Positions 33,351-43,294 of a stretch of 64,000 nucleotides of DNA are shown here, one piece after another. Under the pieces are notes generated by a model, which searched no databases, was not told where the DNA came from, and worked only from the letters and a program-made list of their open reading frames with translations. This DNA comes from Flavobacteriaceae bacterium (GTDB lineage Bacteria; Bacteroidota; Bacteroidia; Flavobacteriales; Flavobacteriaceae), in the NCBI GenBank assembly GCA_023558315.1, contig JAMJVX010000003.1, positions 1-64,000 on the forward strand, given 5' to 3'. Every line of letters begins with the position of its first letter. Position 1 is the stretch's first letter. Both the position numbers and the translations under genes were made by a program.

Positions 33351-35792
33351 ATGAAAAAGTATTTAATATTTACTTTATACATTCTTTTTCTATCCTGTAA
33401 CGTATCAAAAAAGGGAGAACTTTTATCTCCCTTTGATATTCTTTCCAAAGATGTTTTTGCTATTTTTCAGATTAATAATATAGATAAAGTAGAACAAGAA
33501 ATTAAAAACAATTTTCTACTAAGTGTTTATATTGATTTATTTAAAGAAAAAATAAGCGATTTTGATTTTTTGAAAGTTAAAAACCCTGAATTAATTTCTT
33601 TATCTAAAGTTGGTAAAAATGAAATTGCTATTACTCTTTTTAGAGATGTCTCAAATATGACTAAATCAGACAGTCTTTCTTTGGCAAAAATGAGAAGTAT
33701 AACATATAGCAATTCAAAAATTTATATTACCAGAAATTTAAAAAAGAAAAGTACGTATCGAACGATCATTAGTAATTATGAAATTATTTCTACTTCTCAA
33801 CTAGTCTTAGAGAATTGCATTAGGAATTACAATAGTAGGGTGTCAAATTTTAACTCATCTCATTTTAAAAAATTATACAAAAGCATTGATGTCAAAGCTC
33901 CTTTAAATATTTTTCTCCATAAAAATTCTGATTTTTTCTTTGAAAAACTTATTCCTTATACTCCCTTAATTCCAAATCTGACAAACGATTGGATTACTTT
34001 TGATTATAGAGGGAGAAAAAAGTATTTTGACCTAAATGGAATTTCTTTTATTAATGATTCTATTCCACACCCACATACTTTTATAAAAAATCATATTCCA
34101 AAAAAATTAAGTTTAGACCTAATAGTGCCTAACAATTTTACGGCTTATTTAAATTATAGGGTTGAACCAGATAAATTAGATTCATACTTAAAAAAATGGT
34201 TGTTGCATAAAAATATTGTTCACAAAAATAATTCAAATAAGGATTTACTAACGCATATAGATGAAGTTGGATGGATAGAAGTAGATAAAAAAAGGACATT
34301 AGTTGTTCATTTAAATGATTTTAAAGAAGCAAAAAAACTACTTGTAAATTCTAGTAAAGAAGCAGGTGTATTTAAAAACATCACTTTGTTTGAGAGTAAA
34401 CTCCCTGAAATATTGAAACATTTGTCAAATGCTTACAATATTTCTATATCTACAAACTATACAGCATTAATCGATGACTATATAATCTTTTCAAATGAAT
34501 TAAATGATTTAAAAAGTTTCATCACAAATTATAAAGAAAAAGTTACACTAAGCGAAAATCCTATATATAATAGTATTTCAACTAAAATTACCAAAGAATC
34601 ATCTTTTATTTGGGTTGGAAATAATAAAAAAATTATTCCCAGCAAAAATGATAAAAAAGCGTGGCAAGACAATTACCCTTTTACAATCCTACAAGGGGTA
34701 AATGATAATGAATTTACGCATTTACACTTCTCCTCTTATCCCAATTTTTCTAAATATATAGATTTACTATCTAATCGTATTATCTTACTTTTAGATGCAC
34801 CATTCAGAAAAAAACCTCAATGGTTGAAAAACCATAAAACGAATACAAAAGATATTGCTATTCAAGACAAGAACAATGTCCTCTATTTATTTTCTTCAAA
34901 AGGTGTTTTGTTTTGGAAAAAGAAACTTTCTAGCCCTATTCAAGGAGATATTATTCAAGTAGATTTATATAAAAACAACAAGCTACAAATGGCTTTTAGG
35001 ACGGAAAAAGAATTTTTAATTTTAGATAGAAATGGCAAAGAAGTAACGCCATTTAACATTAAACTTCCCAGTGCTAAACATATTCTACCCCTTGCCGTTT
35101 TTGATTATGATTCCTCAAGAGACTATCGTTTTGTAATTGCTCAAGACAAAAAAGTATATATGTACAATAATAAGGGAAAAATAGTACGTGGATTTGAACT
35201 TAAAAACCTTTCAAGACACCTTGTAAATTCGCCTAAGCATATTAGAATTCAACAAAAAGACTATTTACTCTTTCCATTTATAGACGGCACGATTTCCATA
35301 TTAAATAGAAAAGGAGAGCCAAGAATTAACATTAAAGAAAAAATTACATTCTCTTCAAATGAAATTTATAAATACTTAAACACTTTTACTACTACGGATG
35401 TTGAGGGAAATCTAGTACAAATTGACACTAATGGTAAAACAACTAAAACGGAATTAAAATTGGAGAAAGAACATTCTATTGTTTGCTTAAATAAATCATT
35501 AGTGAGTCTTTCTAAAAACATTTTAAATATTGACGGTATACAAGTAAAGTTAAATAATAGTGGCTCATACTTAGCACCACAAATTTTCTATATTAATAAT
35601 ACCACTTATATAAGCGTAACTGATACAAAAAATAGTCAAATTCACGTTTTTTATAAGACTGGGAAGGAAATAAAAGGTTCTCCTTTTAAAGGAATGTCAC
35701 ACATTGATTTCTCTCAATCTGACGATGACTCCCCTTTGGAATTAGTTACTCAAAATTCTAATAATGAGTTGGTTATTTATGAGATTGAGTAA
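33351..35792 (+). CDS. large hypothetical lipoprotein with C-terminal propeller-like region
   Basis: The 813-aa product has a lipoprotein signal (MKKYLIFTLYILFLSC, C16), so it is envelope-anchored. Residues about 20-480 are mixed alpha/beta with no motif I recognise. Residues about 485-813 contain spaced beta-strand repeats (VLYLFSSKGVLFWKKKL, FLILDRNGKEVTPFNI, KVYMYNNKGKIVRGFEL, ISILNRKGEPRIN, QIHVFYKTGKEIKGSPF). These look like blades of a PQQ/YVTN-type propeller with an xxDxxGK turn. Function is unknown. Tight linkage to the M14 peptidase suggests a related envelope role. Confidence 0.75.
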   Translation: MKKYLIFTLYILFLSCNVSKKGELLSPFDILSKDVFAIFQINNIDKVEQEIKNNFLLSVYIDLFKEKISDFDFLKVKNPELISLSKVGKNEIAITLFRDVSNMTKSDSLSLAKMRSITYSNSKIYITRNLKKKSTYRTIISNYEIISTSQLVLENCIRNYNSRVSNFNSSHFKKLYKSIDVKAPLNIFLHKNSDFFFEKLIPYTPLIPNLTNDWITFDYRGRKKYFDLNGISFINDSIPHPHTFIKNHIPKKLSLDLIVPNNFTAYLNYRVEPDKLDSYLKKWLLHKNIVHKNNSNKDLLTHIDEVGWIEVDKKRTLVVHLNDFKEAKKLLVNSSKEAGVFKNITLFESKLPEILKHLSNAYNISISTNYTALIDDYIIFSNELNDLKSFITNYKEKVTLSENPIYNSISTKITKESSFIWVGNNKKIIPSKNDKKAWQDNYPFTILQGVNDNEFTHLHFSSYPNFSKYIDLLSNRIILLLDAPFRKKPQWLKNHKTNTKDIAIQDKNNVLYLFSSKGVLFWKKKLSSPIQGDIIQVDLYKNNKLQMAFRTEKEFLILDRNGKEVTPFNIKLPSAKHILPLAVFDYDSSRDYRFVIAQDKKVYMYNNKGKIVRGFELKNLSRHLVNSPKHIRIQQKDYLLFPFIDGTISILNRKGEPRINIKEKITFSSNEIYKYLNTFTTTDVEGNLVQIDTNGKTTKTELKLEKEHSIVCLNKSLVSLSKNILNIDGIQVKLNNSGSYLAPQIFYINNTTYISVTDTKNSQIHVFYKTGKEIKGSPFKGMSHIDFSQSDDDSPLELVTQNSNNELVIYEIE

Positions 35793-35813
35793 AAAAATCA
35801 GTCTTTTTTTTAC
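35789..35813. terminator. possible bidirectional A/T-tract hairpin
   Basis: GTAAAAAAA and TTTTTTTAC form a 9-bp stem around a 7-base loop between the convergent lipoprotein gene and lipB, overlapping both stop codons. It gives a T-tract in either direction but has only one G:C pair, so the call is tentative. Confidence 0.4.
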
Positions 35814-36505
35814 AGCTGCACAAATTCCGCTTCAAATAGCGTTTGGAAATGTTTATTTATTTTTTCTTTGACTTCTTCCATAGAGATATCTTTTTTAAGT
35901 TCTGCTTTTAGAGAAGTAACAGATTTACCTACTATACCACAGGGAATAATATTATCAAAATAAGTGAGGTCCGTATTTACATTAAACGCAAAGCCGTGCA
36001 TAGTGACCCATCGACTTGTTCGCACTCCTAAGGCACAAATTTTTCGCGGAAAAGGAGTATTTGCATCTAACCAAACGCCAGTCTCTTTTGGGCTTCTCTC
36101 ACCTTTTAGTCCATATTCCTTTAAAGTGAGAATTATCACTTCCTCTAACATTCTAAGGTATTTATGTATATCTGTATAAAAGTTTTCTAAATCTAAAATA
36201 GGGTATCCCACTACTTGACCTGGACCGTGAAAGGTAATATCCCCTCCCCTATTTGTTTTATGAAATTCTATGTTTTTAGAGCGTAATTTCTCCTCTGATA
36301 AGAGTAAATGTTTTATTTCACCGCTTTTTCCCAAGGTATATACAGGCGGATGTTCTACATAGAAAAAGTAATTTGGCGTCGTTTCTTCCCCTATTGATTT
36401 TATATTGGTTATTTCTTTGAGGACTTTTTCTTGGTAATCCCAAGTAGGTTTATAGGAAGCCTTCCCTAAGTCTTTAACAAATATTTTTTTATTTTTTTTA
36501 ATCAT
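35810..36505 (-). CDS. lipB: octanoyl-[acyl-carrier-protein]:protein N-octanoyltransferase
   Basis: LipB moves octanoate from ACP to lipoyl domains, the first step of protein lipoylation, which serves E3-containing complexes such as those using LpdA. The 231-aa protein has HPPVYTLGKSGE, the RGGDITFHGPGQVVGYPILDL block, RKICALGVRTSRWVTMHGFA, and the catalytic cysteine in IIPCGIVGKSVTSL. The frame stays open to 36799 on the minus strand, but that part overlaps porX and its promoter. ATG 36505 starts the conserved protein and lies only 5 bases after a -7 box, so the mRNA may be nearly leaderless. Confidence 0.95.
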   Translation of the reverse strand: MIKKNKKIFVKDLGKASYKPTWDYQEKVLKEITNIKSIGEETTPNYFFYVEHPPVYTLGKSGEIKHLLLSEEKLRSKNIEFHKTNRGGDITFHGPGQVVGYPILDLENFYTDIHKYLRMLEEVIILTLKEYGLKGERSPKETGVWLDANTPFPRKICALGVRTSRWVTMHGFAFNVNTDLTYFDNIIPCGIVGKSVTSLKAELKKDISMEEVKEKINKHFQTLFEAEFVQL

Positions 36506-36510
36506 TGTCA

Positions 36511-36518
36511 CAAAGATA
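36511..36518 (-). promoter_or_regulatory. -7 box TATCTTTG for lipB
   Basis: The minus strand matches TAnnTTTG. It ends 5 bases before the lipB ATG and one base from the opposing porX box. Confidence 0.4.
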
Positions 36519-36519
36519 C

Positions 36520-36527
36520 TATTTTTG
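36520..36527 (+). promoter_or_regulatory. -7 box TATTTTTG for porX
   Basis: The box matches TAnnTTTG 18 bases before ATG 36546 and includes the false TTG start at 36525. Confidence 0.45.
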
Positions 36528-36545
36528 AAAAAGAATAATAATGGA

Positions 36546-38093
36546 ATGTTAAAGTATACTATTTTATGGGTAGATGATGAAGAGGATTTACTACAATCCC
36601 ATATACTATTTTTAAAAGCAAAAGGGTTTAAAGTAATTACATGTAATAACGGAAAAGATGCAATTACTATTATCAATGAGCAAGTATTTGATGCCGTATT
36701 ATTAGATGAGAATATGCCTGGATTAAGTGGGTTAGAAACTTTAAACATTATTAAGAAAACGCACCTCCATCTGCCCGTTATTATGGTGACAAAAGACATT
36801 AATGAAAAAGTAATGGATGATGCTTTAGGCTTAAAAATCGCAGATTATCTAATTAAACCTATCAATCCCAATCAAGTATTACTCGCATTAAAAAAGATAT
36901 TACAAGGGACGCAACTCATCGAAGATAAATCAATACAAGAATACAGAGAATCCTTCCAAAAAATAAATTTAGATATTTATAATTTAGAGACGCATCAAGA
37001 TTGGATAGACTTTTATAAAAAAATGATTTACTGGCAAAAAGAATTAAAATCTACTTCTAAGGATGTGTATAACATTTTTGAAAGTCAAATGGAAGAAGCA
37101 AATGAGCATTTTTTTAGTTTTATTAAAAAAAACTACAGTGCATGGTTAGAAAATGAGGAAGAGAGCCCTCTATTGAGTCACACACTCTTTAGAAAAAAAG
37201 TATTTCCAAATCTCCAAGAAAATAAAACTACATTATTAATTATTATAGATAATCTAAGGTTTGACCAGTGGAAACAAATTGAAACACATATTTCTCCTTT
37301 TTATAGGAATGAAGAAGAGGATTTATTTTATAGCATGCTACCCACGACTACTCAATATTCAAGAAATGCGCTTTTTTCTGGGTTAACGCCTTTAGAGATG
37401 TATAAGAAGTATCCTGATTTATGGGTTAACGATAATGAGGAAGAAAATAAAAATTTAAACGAGGCTAAGTTTTTAGAGTTACAATTACAACGGATTAACA
37501 ACCCTATCAGTTTTAGTTATCACAAAATAGGAAATACAAAATCTGGAAAGCAATTATTAGACAATTTACAAAACGAAAAAAATAAGTCATTAGTCGTCGC
37601 CGTGTTTAATTTCTTAGATATGATTTCACATGCAAAAACAGAAATGGATTTCATTAAAGAAATAGCGTCTGACAATAAATCATTTTCTGATTTAACTGAG
37701 AGTTGGTTTAAAAATTCAATTCTATTAGAGATATTAGAAAAAAGTGCATCCCTACGATTTAATGTTCTTCTCACCACAGATCACGGCATGGTAAGCGTAT
37801 CAAATCCTATAAAAATTTTAAGCACCAAAGAAAGCAACAATAACATTCGATATAAATCAGGAAAGACCTTTAATTTTGATTCAAAAAGGATATTTCACCT
37901 TCAAAACCCAGAAGTGTTTCAACTTCCTAAACTTAGTTTAAATCACTCTTATATCTTTACGCAAGGAAACGACTATTTAGTGTATAGTAATGAATTTAAT
38001 AAGTATGCTAATCTGTTCAACAACAGCTTTCAGCACGGTGGCATTTCAATGGAAGAAGTACTTATTCCGTTTATAAAATTGGTGCCTAAATAG
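36546..38093 (+). CDS. porX: PorX: response regulator with PglZ effector domain
   Basis: PorX controls type IX secretion with the kinase PorY and the sigma factor SigP in Porphyromonas. The 515-aa protein has a CheY-like receiver (1-120) with D10/D11, phospho-acceptor D54 in LLDENMPG, T82 and K104. A helical linker follows, then a PglZ (alkaline-phosphatase-superfamily) domain with LLIIIDNLRFDQW, YSMLPTTTQYSRNALFSG, the TTDHGM metal site and HGGISMEEVLIP. The receiver fusion separates it from PglZ proteins of BREX phage defence. ATG 36546 is preferred over TTG 36525 because the latter is in the -7 box. It converges on clpC with a 3-base gap. Confidence 0.93.
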   Translation: MLKYTILWVDDEEDLLQSHILFLKAKGFKVITCNNGKDAITIINEQVFDAVLLDENMPGLSGLETLNIIKKTHLHLPVIMVTKDINEKVMDDALGLKIADYLIKPINPNQVLLALKKILQGTQLIEDKSIQEYRESFQKINLDIYNLETHQDWIDFYKKMIYWQKELKSTSKDVYNIFESQMEEANEHFFSFIKKNYSAWLENEEESPLLSHTLFRKKVFPNLQENKTTLLIIIDNLRFDQWKQIETHISPFYRNEEEDLFYSMLPTTTQYSRNALFSGLTPLEMYKKYPDLWVNDNEEENKNLNEAKFLELQLQRINNPISFSYHKIGNTKSGKQLLDNLQNEKNKSLVVAVFNFLDMISHAKTEMDFIKEIASDNKSFSDLTESWFKNSILLEILEKSASLRFNVLLTTDHGMVSVSNPIKILSTKESNNNIRYKSGKTFNFDSKRIFHLQNPEVFQLPKLSLNHSYIFTQGNDYLVYSNEFNKYANLFNNSFQHGGISMEEVLIPFIKLVPK

Positions 38094-38096
38094 AAT

Positions 38097-40637
38097 TTAT
38101 TTAACAGTAAAGACAAGTTCTTCTTGTTGGCTGTTTTTTGGGTCGTGCTTGACTTCTATTTTATCTCCTTTCTCTATTTCGCCTTTTATGATTTTTTCAG
38201 CAATAGGATTTTCTAAATATTTTTGAATGGCTTTTCCTAAAGGTCTCGCCCCAAATTTTTGGTTAAATCCTTTTTTTGCTAAAAAGGTTTTTGCCGATTT
38301 TAACACAGATATTTCATAGCCTTTTTCAAGAATTTTTTCTGCATTTTTCTTTAACTCTATTTCTAATATTTTGTCTATTTCCTCTTTTCCTAATGGTTTA
38401 AATATGATGATATCGTCAATTCTATTCAAAAACTCTGGAGAGAATTTTTTGTCCAATGCTTTTTTGATAATATTCTCATGAAATTGCTTATCCGTATCCT
38501 TTTTAAAACTAGTTTCAAACCCAATACTTTTACTATAATCTTTGATTTGGTTTGACCCAATATTTGAAGTCATGATAATTATAGTATTTTGAAAGTTTAT
38601 TTTTCTATTTAAACTATCCGTTAAAAATCCGTCATCCAATACTTGTAATAACATATTAAATATATCAGGATGCGCTTTTTCAATTTCATCGAGCAACACC
38701 ACAGAATATGGCTTTTTTCTTACTTGTTCAGTTAATTGTCCTCCAGACTCATAGCCCACATATCCTGGAGGCGCACCTATTAATCTAGATATGGAAAACT
38801 TCTCCATATACTCACTCATATCAATACGAATCATATTATTTTCGTCTCCAAACACCTCGTTAGATACAATTTTTGCTAACTGCGTTTTCCCAACTCCCGT
38901 TTGTCCTAAGAAAATAAAAGATCCAATTGGCTTTCTCACATCTTTAAGTCCTGCTCTGTTTCTTTTAATCGCATTAGTGATTTTTAGTACTGCTTTGTCC
39001 TGACCTATTATCTTTTTACTTATCGTTTTAAATAAGTTTATTAGTTTGACCTTTTCAGTTTTTAAGATATTATTTACAGGAATGTTTGTCATAGAAGAGA
39101 CAATATTAGCAATATCATTTTCGTCAATCGTAATTCTGTTTTCTTTTAGTTTATCATCCCATTTATTCCTTTCCTTTTCGATTAATTCCTTTATTCTTTC
39201 TTCATTATCCCTTAAACGAATTGCTTCTTCATATTTTTGCTTAGAAACCACTTCTGTTTTTGATTGTCTTACTTTTTCTAATTCTTCTTCTAACAATACA
39301 AGACTATTAGGTACTTTCATATTTTTAATATGAGTATAAGAACCCGCTTCATCTAATATATCAATCGCTTTATCTGGTAAAAATCTATCTGTAATATATC
39401 GCGATGCAAATTTTACACACGCGTCTATTGCCTGATTAGTAAATTCTACATTGTGATAATCCTCATATTTATTTTTTATATTATTCAGAATTTTAAACGT
39501 TTCTTCTTCCGAAGTTTCATTTACCATTATTTTTTGAAAACGTCTTTCTAGCGCCCCATCTTTTTCGATATTCTCTCTATACTCATCTATTGTTGTCGCT
39601 CCTATACATTGAATTTCTCCTCTAGCTAAAACGGGTTTAAGCATATTTGCCGCATCTAAACTTCCTGTTGCTCCTCCAGCACCTATAATAGTATGAATTT
39701 CATCAATAAATAGAATGATATTATTATTGTTTTTTAATTCATTTATCACGGCTTTCAGTCTTTCCTCAAACTGACCCCTGTATTTTGTACCTGCAACCAA
39801 CCCTCCAATCTCTAATGAAATAATCCTTTTATCATACAAGGTTCTTGATACATTTTTGTTAATTATTTTAAGTGCTAACCCTTCTGCTATTGCGGATTTC
39901 CCTACACCGGGTTCCCCAATCAATAGAGGATTGTTTTTCTTCCTTCTGCTTAAAATTTGTGAGACTCTTTCAATTTCATTATCTCGTCCAATAATAGGAT
40001 CTAACTTATCTTTTTCGGCAAGTTGTGTTAAATCAATTCCAAAATTATCTAATACAGGAGTTTTTGCATTTTTTCTATTGGAACTTGTGTTTGGGGATGA
40101 AAAGATATTTTTCTTATTATTGTCTTCTGGTATTCGTTTATCACTTAATTCACTGGAAAGGGATATCAAAGAGTCATTTGAGATTTCTTTATAATTATTT
40201 ATCTCCTTAAATCTCTCAGCTACTGCTTTGTAATTAACGCCTAATTTTAGAAAAACTTTAGTGGTTGGGTCATCTTCATTTTTCAGAATACAAAGCAATA
40301 AATGTGCAGTATTTATAGAGTCGTTTTTGAAGTATTTTGCTTCTAACAAAGTGGTTTTTAACGCTTTCTCTGCTTGCCTTGTTAAATGTATATTAAATTT
40401 ATTATAGACCAGTGTATTATCTATTTGTTTATCTGGATTTAACAATTCAATTTTATTTCTTAAAATATCTGTTTTAACTCCTATTGAAGTCATTATTTGA
40501 AACGCTTTCCCATTTTCACTTCTTAATATCCCTAAAATAAAATGTTCTGTTCCAATATAATTATGTCCTAACCGCAATGCCTCTTCTTTACTATAATTTA
40601 AAACATCTTTTACATGAGTTGAAAAATTGTCTTCCAT
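38097..40637 (-). CDS. clpC: ATP-dependent Clp protease ATPase subunit ClpC
   Basis: The 846-aa Hsp100 unfoldase feeds substrates to ClpP. It has an N-terminal Clp-N double repeat (about 1-150, GHNYIGTEHFILGIL), AAA+ module 1 with GEPGVGKSAIAEG, a UVR-like middle region (YEEAIRLRDNEERIKEL), and AAA+ module 2 with GQTGVGKTQLA and SEYMEKFSISRLIGAPPGYVGYE. An IGF tripeptide in YSKSIGFETSF matches the ClpP-docking loop. The middle domain length is that of ClpC rather than ClpB. ATG 40637 lies 27 bases after a minus-strand -7 box. Confidence 0.94.
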   Translation of the reverse strand: MEDNFSTHVKDVLNYSKEEALRLGHNYIGTEHFILGILRSENGKAFQIMTSIGVKTDILRNKIELLNPDKQIDNTLVYNKFNIHLTRQAEKALKTTLLEAKYFKNDSINTAHLLLCILKNEDDPTTKVFLKLGVNYKAVAERFKEINNYKEISNDSLISLSSELSDKRIPEDNNKKNIFSSPNTSSNRKNAKTPVLDNFGIDLTQLAEKDKLDPIIGRDNEIERVSQILSRRKKNNPLLIGEPGVGKSAIAEGLALKIINKNVSRTLYDKRIISLEIGGLVAGTKYRGQFEERLKAVINELKNNNNIILFIDEIHTIIGAGGATGSLDAANMLKPVLARGEIQCIGATTIDEYRENIEKDGALERRFQKIMVNETSEEETFKILNNIKNKYEDYHNVEFTNQAIDACVKFASRYITDRFLPDKAIDILDEAGSYTHIKNMKVPNSLVLLEEELEKVRQSKTEVVSKQKYEEAIRLRDNEERIKELIEKERNKWDDKLKENRITIDENDIANIVSSMTNIPVNNILKTEKVKLINLFKTISKKIIGQDKAVLKITNAIKRNRAGLKDVRKPIGSFIFLGQTGVGKTQLAKIVSNEVFGDENNMIRIDMSEYMEKFSISRLIGAPPGYVGYESGGQLTEQVRKKPYSVVLLDEIEKAHPDIFNMLLQVLDDGFLTDSLNRKINFQNTIIIMTSNIGSNQIKDYSKSIGFETSFKKDTDKQFHENIIKKALDKKFSPEFLNRIDDIIIFKPLGKEEIDKILEIELKKNAEKILEKGYEISVLKSAKTFLAKKGFNQKFGARPLGKAIQKYLENPIAEKIIKGEIEKGDKIEVKHDPKNSQQEELVFTVK

Positions 40638-40664
40638 TGGTGAATAAATATATAATTATGCCTA

Positions 40665-40672
40665 CAAAAGTA
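40665..40672 (-). promoter_or_regulatory. -7 box TACTTTTG for clpC
   Basis: The minus strand matches TAnnTTTG 27 bases upstream of the clpC ATG. No CtsR-like operator is seen. Confidence 0.45.
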
Positions 40673-40741
40673 ATTTTTTTTAGAATAAAATTACTGTTAA
40701 TAAAAAAAAAACAATAGAATTTTTATTAAATAAACTTATTA

Positions 40742-40749
40742 TATTTTTG
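40742..40749 (+). promoter_or_regulatory. -7 box TATTTTTG for gyrA
   Basis: The box matches TAnnTTTG 19 bases before the gyrA ATG. Confidence 0.5.
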
Positions 40750-40768
40750 TGCCTCTAATAAATTATCT

Positions 40769-43273
40769 ATGGATAAAGAAAAGCTAATTCCTATCAATAT
40801 TGAAGATGAAATGAAATCCGCATACATTGATTATTCAATGTCTGTAATCGTTTCAAGAGCTTTGCCTGATATCAGAGATGGGCTTAAGCCTGTACATAGA
40901 CGTGTACTATTTGGAATGCATGAATTAGGTATCCGTGCGAATTCATCTTATAAAAAATCAGCGAGAATAGTTGGAGAAGTTCTAGGGAAATATCATCCAC
41001 ATGGTGATAGCTCTGTATATGACACAATGGTTAGAATGGCTCAAGACTGGAGTATTCGTTACCTACTTGTGGATGGGCAAGGAAATTTTGGTTCAATTGA
41101 TGGCGATAGTCCAGCAGCAATGCGTTATACAGAGGCAAGAATGCAAAAGATATCTGAGGATTTATTAGCAGATATAGAAAAAGACACCGTTGATTTTCAA
41201 TTAAATTTTGATGATTCTTTAGAAGAACCTGTAGTTCTCCCTACTCGTGTTCCTAATTTATTAATTAACGGAAGTTCAGGGATAGCCGTAGGAATGGCTA
41301 CAAATATTGCACCTCATAATTTGGGAGAAGTTATTGAGGGTGTAATTGCTTATATAGATAATAATGCCATAGAAATAGATGATTTAATCAACTATATAAA
41401 AGCGCCAGATTTTCCAACGGGAGGTATTATTTATGGGTACGAAGGCGTTAAAGAAGCTTTTAATACGGGCAAAGGAAGAATAGTCATTAGAGGAAAAGCA
41501 AATATTGAAGAAGTAGATGGTAGAGAATGTATAATCGTCACAGAAATTCCTTATTTAGTTAATAAAGCAGAAATGATTAGAAAAACTGCGGAATTAGTAA
41601 ATGAAAAGAAACTAGATGGCATTAGTTCTATTAGAGATGAATCTGACAGAAAAGGCTTACGTGTAGTATATATACTAAAAAAAGATGCTGTTCCTAATGT
41701 AGTTTTAAATACACTTTATAAACATACAGCACTTCAATCTTCATTTAGTGTAAATAATATTGCCTTAGTTAAGGGAAGACCACAACTATTAAACTTAAAA
41801 GATTTAATAAAACACTTTGTTGACCATAGACATGAAGTGATTGTTAGACGAAGTAAATATGAACTTAAAAAAGCGGAAGAAAGAGCACATATATTAGAAG
41901 GATTAATCATTGCTTCAGACAATATTGATAAAGTGATTAGCCTAATTAGAAGTTCCGATAATGGTGAGGAAGCTAAAAATAAATTAATTGATACTTTTAA
42001 ACTATCTGAGGTACAAGCAAAGGCTATTGTAGAAATGAGATTGCGTCAATTGACGGGATTAGAGCAAAATAAATTACGTACGGAGCACGAAGAGTTAAAA
42101 GTTACTATTGCTGATTTAAAAGATATTTTAGCCAAAGAAGAGCGTAGAATGGATATAATCAAAGATGAGCTTTTAAAAATTAAAGAAAAATACAACGATA
42201 CAAGACGCACTCAAATTGATTACTCTGGAGGAAATTTCTCAATAGAAGATATGATTCCTGATGAAAAGATGGTTATTACAATTTCTCACGCAGGATATAT
42301 CAAAAGAACATCTTTAAATGAATATAAGATTCAAAACAGAGGGGGTGTAGGACAAAAAGCATCTACTACTAGAACAGAAGACTTTTTAGAGTATATTTAT
42401 ATAGGGAGTACACACCAGTATATGCTTTTATTTACTGAAAAAGGAAAATGTTTTTGGATGCGAGTATATGAAATTCCCGAAGGAAGTAAAATCGCCAAAG
42501 GTAGACCCATACAAAACTTAATAAACTTAGAACCAAATGACAAAGTAAAAGCCTTTATTTGCACCAAAAACATAAAAGATAGTGACTATATCAATCAACA
42601 CTATGTTCTTATGGTTACCAAAAAAGGTGTCATTAAAAAAACCTTACTTGAACAATATTCTCGACCAAGAGCAAATGGAATAAACGCAATAACAATTAAG
42701 GATAATGACGAATTGCTTCAAGCAACACTTACTGATGGACAGAGCGAAATTCTTCTTGCAAGTGAATCTGGAAAAGCAGTGCGATTCCCTGAAAATAAAA
42801 TTCGTTCAGTTGGTAGAAGTTCACAAGGAGTGAAAGGAATAACGCTAGCAAATGAAAGCGATGCGGTAGTAGGAATGATTGTTATTGATGATAAAAACGA
42901 CTCAAGTATTTTAGTAGTATCTAAAAACGGATATGGGAAAAGATCAAATTTAGATGATTATAGAATTACTAACAGAGGTGGAAAAGGAGTTAAAACACTA
43001 TCTATCACTGAAAAAACAGGTGCGTTAGTGGCAATTAAAGATGTAACGGACAAGGATAGTTTGATGATTATCAATAAATCTGGTGTAGCAATTCGTATTG
43101 ACGTAAATACACTCAGAGTTATGGGACGTGCAACACAAGGAGTAAGACTTATAAACCTAAGAGGTAACGAAAGTATTGCGGCTGTTACAAAAGTAGTAGA
43201 AGATGATATTTTTGATGATACTGCAAATGAAGAAGAAACTAACGAGGAAAATACAATTACTGAAAACCAATAA
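40769..43273 (+). CDS. gyrA: DNA gyrase subunit A
   Basis: GyrA is the breakage-reunion subunit of gyrase. The 834-aa protein has the N-terminal [17 protein letters not shown], the quinolone-resistance region with S81 and D85 ([11 protein letters not shown], the unmutated pattern), catalytic Y120 in MRYTEARM, a coiled-coil tower, and a C-terminal pinwheel of six blades. The GyrA-box equivalent, [10 protein letters not shown] near 742-751, favours GyrA over ParC. The last 25 residues are acidic. The TPR gene starts 21 bases downstream and may be cotranscribed. Confidence 0.95.
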   Translation: MDKEKLIPINIEDEMKSAYIDYSMSVIVSRALPDIRDGLKPVHRRVLFGMHELGIRANSSYKKSARIVGEVLGKYHPHGDSSVYDTMVRMAQDWSIRYLLVDGQGNFGSIDGDSPAAMRYTEARMQKISEDLLADIEKDTVDFQLNFDDSLEEPVVLPTRVPNLLINGSSGIAVGMATNIAPHNLGEVIEGVIAYIDNNAIEIDDLINYIKAPDFPTGGIIYGYEGVKEAFNTGKGRIVIRGKANIEEVDGRECIIVTEIPYLVNKAEMIRKTAELVNEKKLDGISSIRDESDRKGLRVVYILKKDAVPNVVLNTLYKHTALQSSFSVNNIALVKGRPQLLNLKDLIKHFVDHRHEVIVRRSKYELKKAEERAHILEGLIIASDNIDKVISLIRSSDNGEEAKNKLIDTFKLSEVQAKAIVEMRLRQLTGLEQNKLRTEHEELKVTIADLKDILAKEERRMDIIKDELLKIKEKYNDTRRTQIDYSGGNFSIEDMIPDEKMVITISHAGYIKRTSLNEYKIQNRGGVGQKASTTRTEDFLEYIYIGSTHQYMLLFTEKGKCFWMRVYEIPEGSKIAKGRPIQNLINLEPNDKVKAFICTKNIKDSDYINQHYVLMVTKKGVIKKTLLEQYSRPRANGINAITIKDNDELLQATLTDGQSEILLASESGKAVRFPENKIRSVGRSSQGVKGITLANESDAVVGMIVIDDKNDSSILVVSKNGYGKRSNLDDYRITNRGGKGVKTLSITEKTGALVAIKDVTDKDSLMIINKSGVAIRIDVNTLRVMGRATQGVRLINLRGNESIAAVTKVVEDDIFDDTANEEETNEENTITENQ

Positions 43274-43294
43274 ATTATTAAATATAAATTACTT

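Noticed and set aside
36506-36799. N-terminal extension of LipB to 36799
   Set aside because: It is antisense to the porX receiver domain and precedes the -7 box.
36546-38093. PglZ domain as part of a BREX phage-defence system
   Set aside because: The protein has an N-terminal receiver domain, which is the PorX architecture, and no other BREX genes are nearby.
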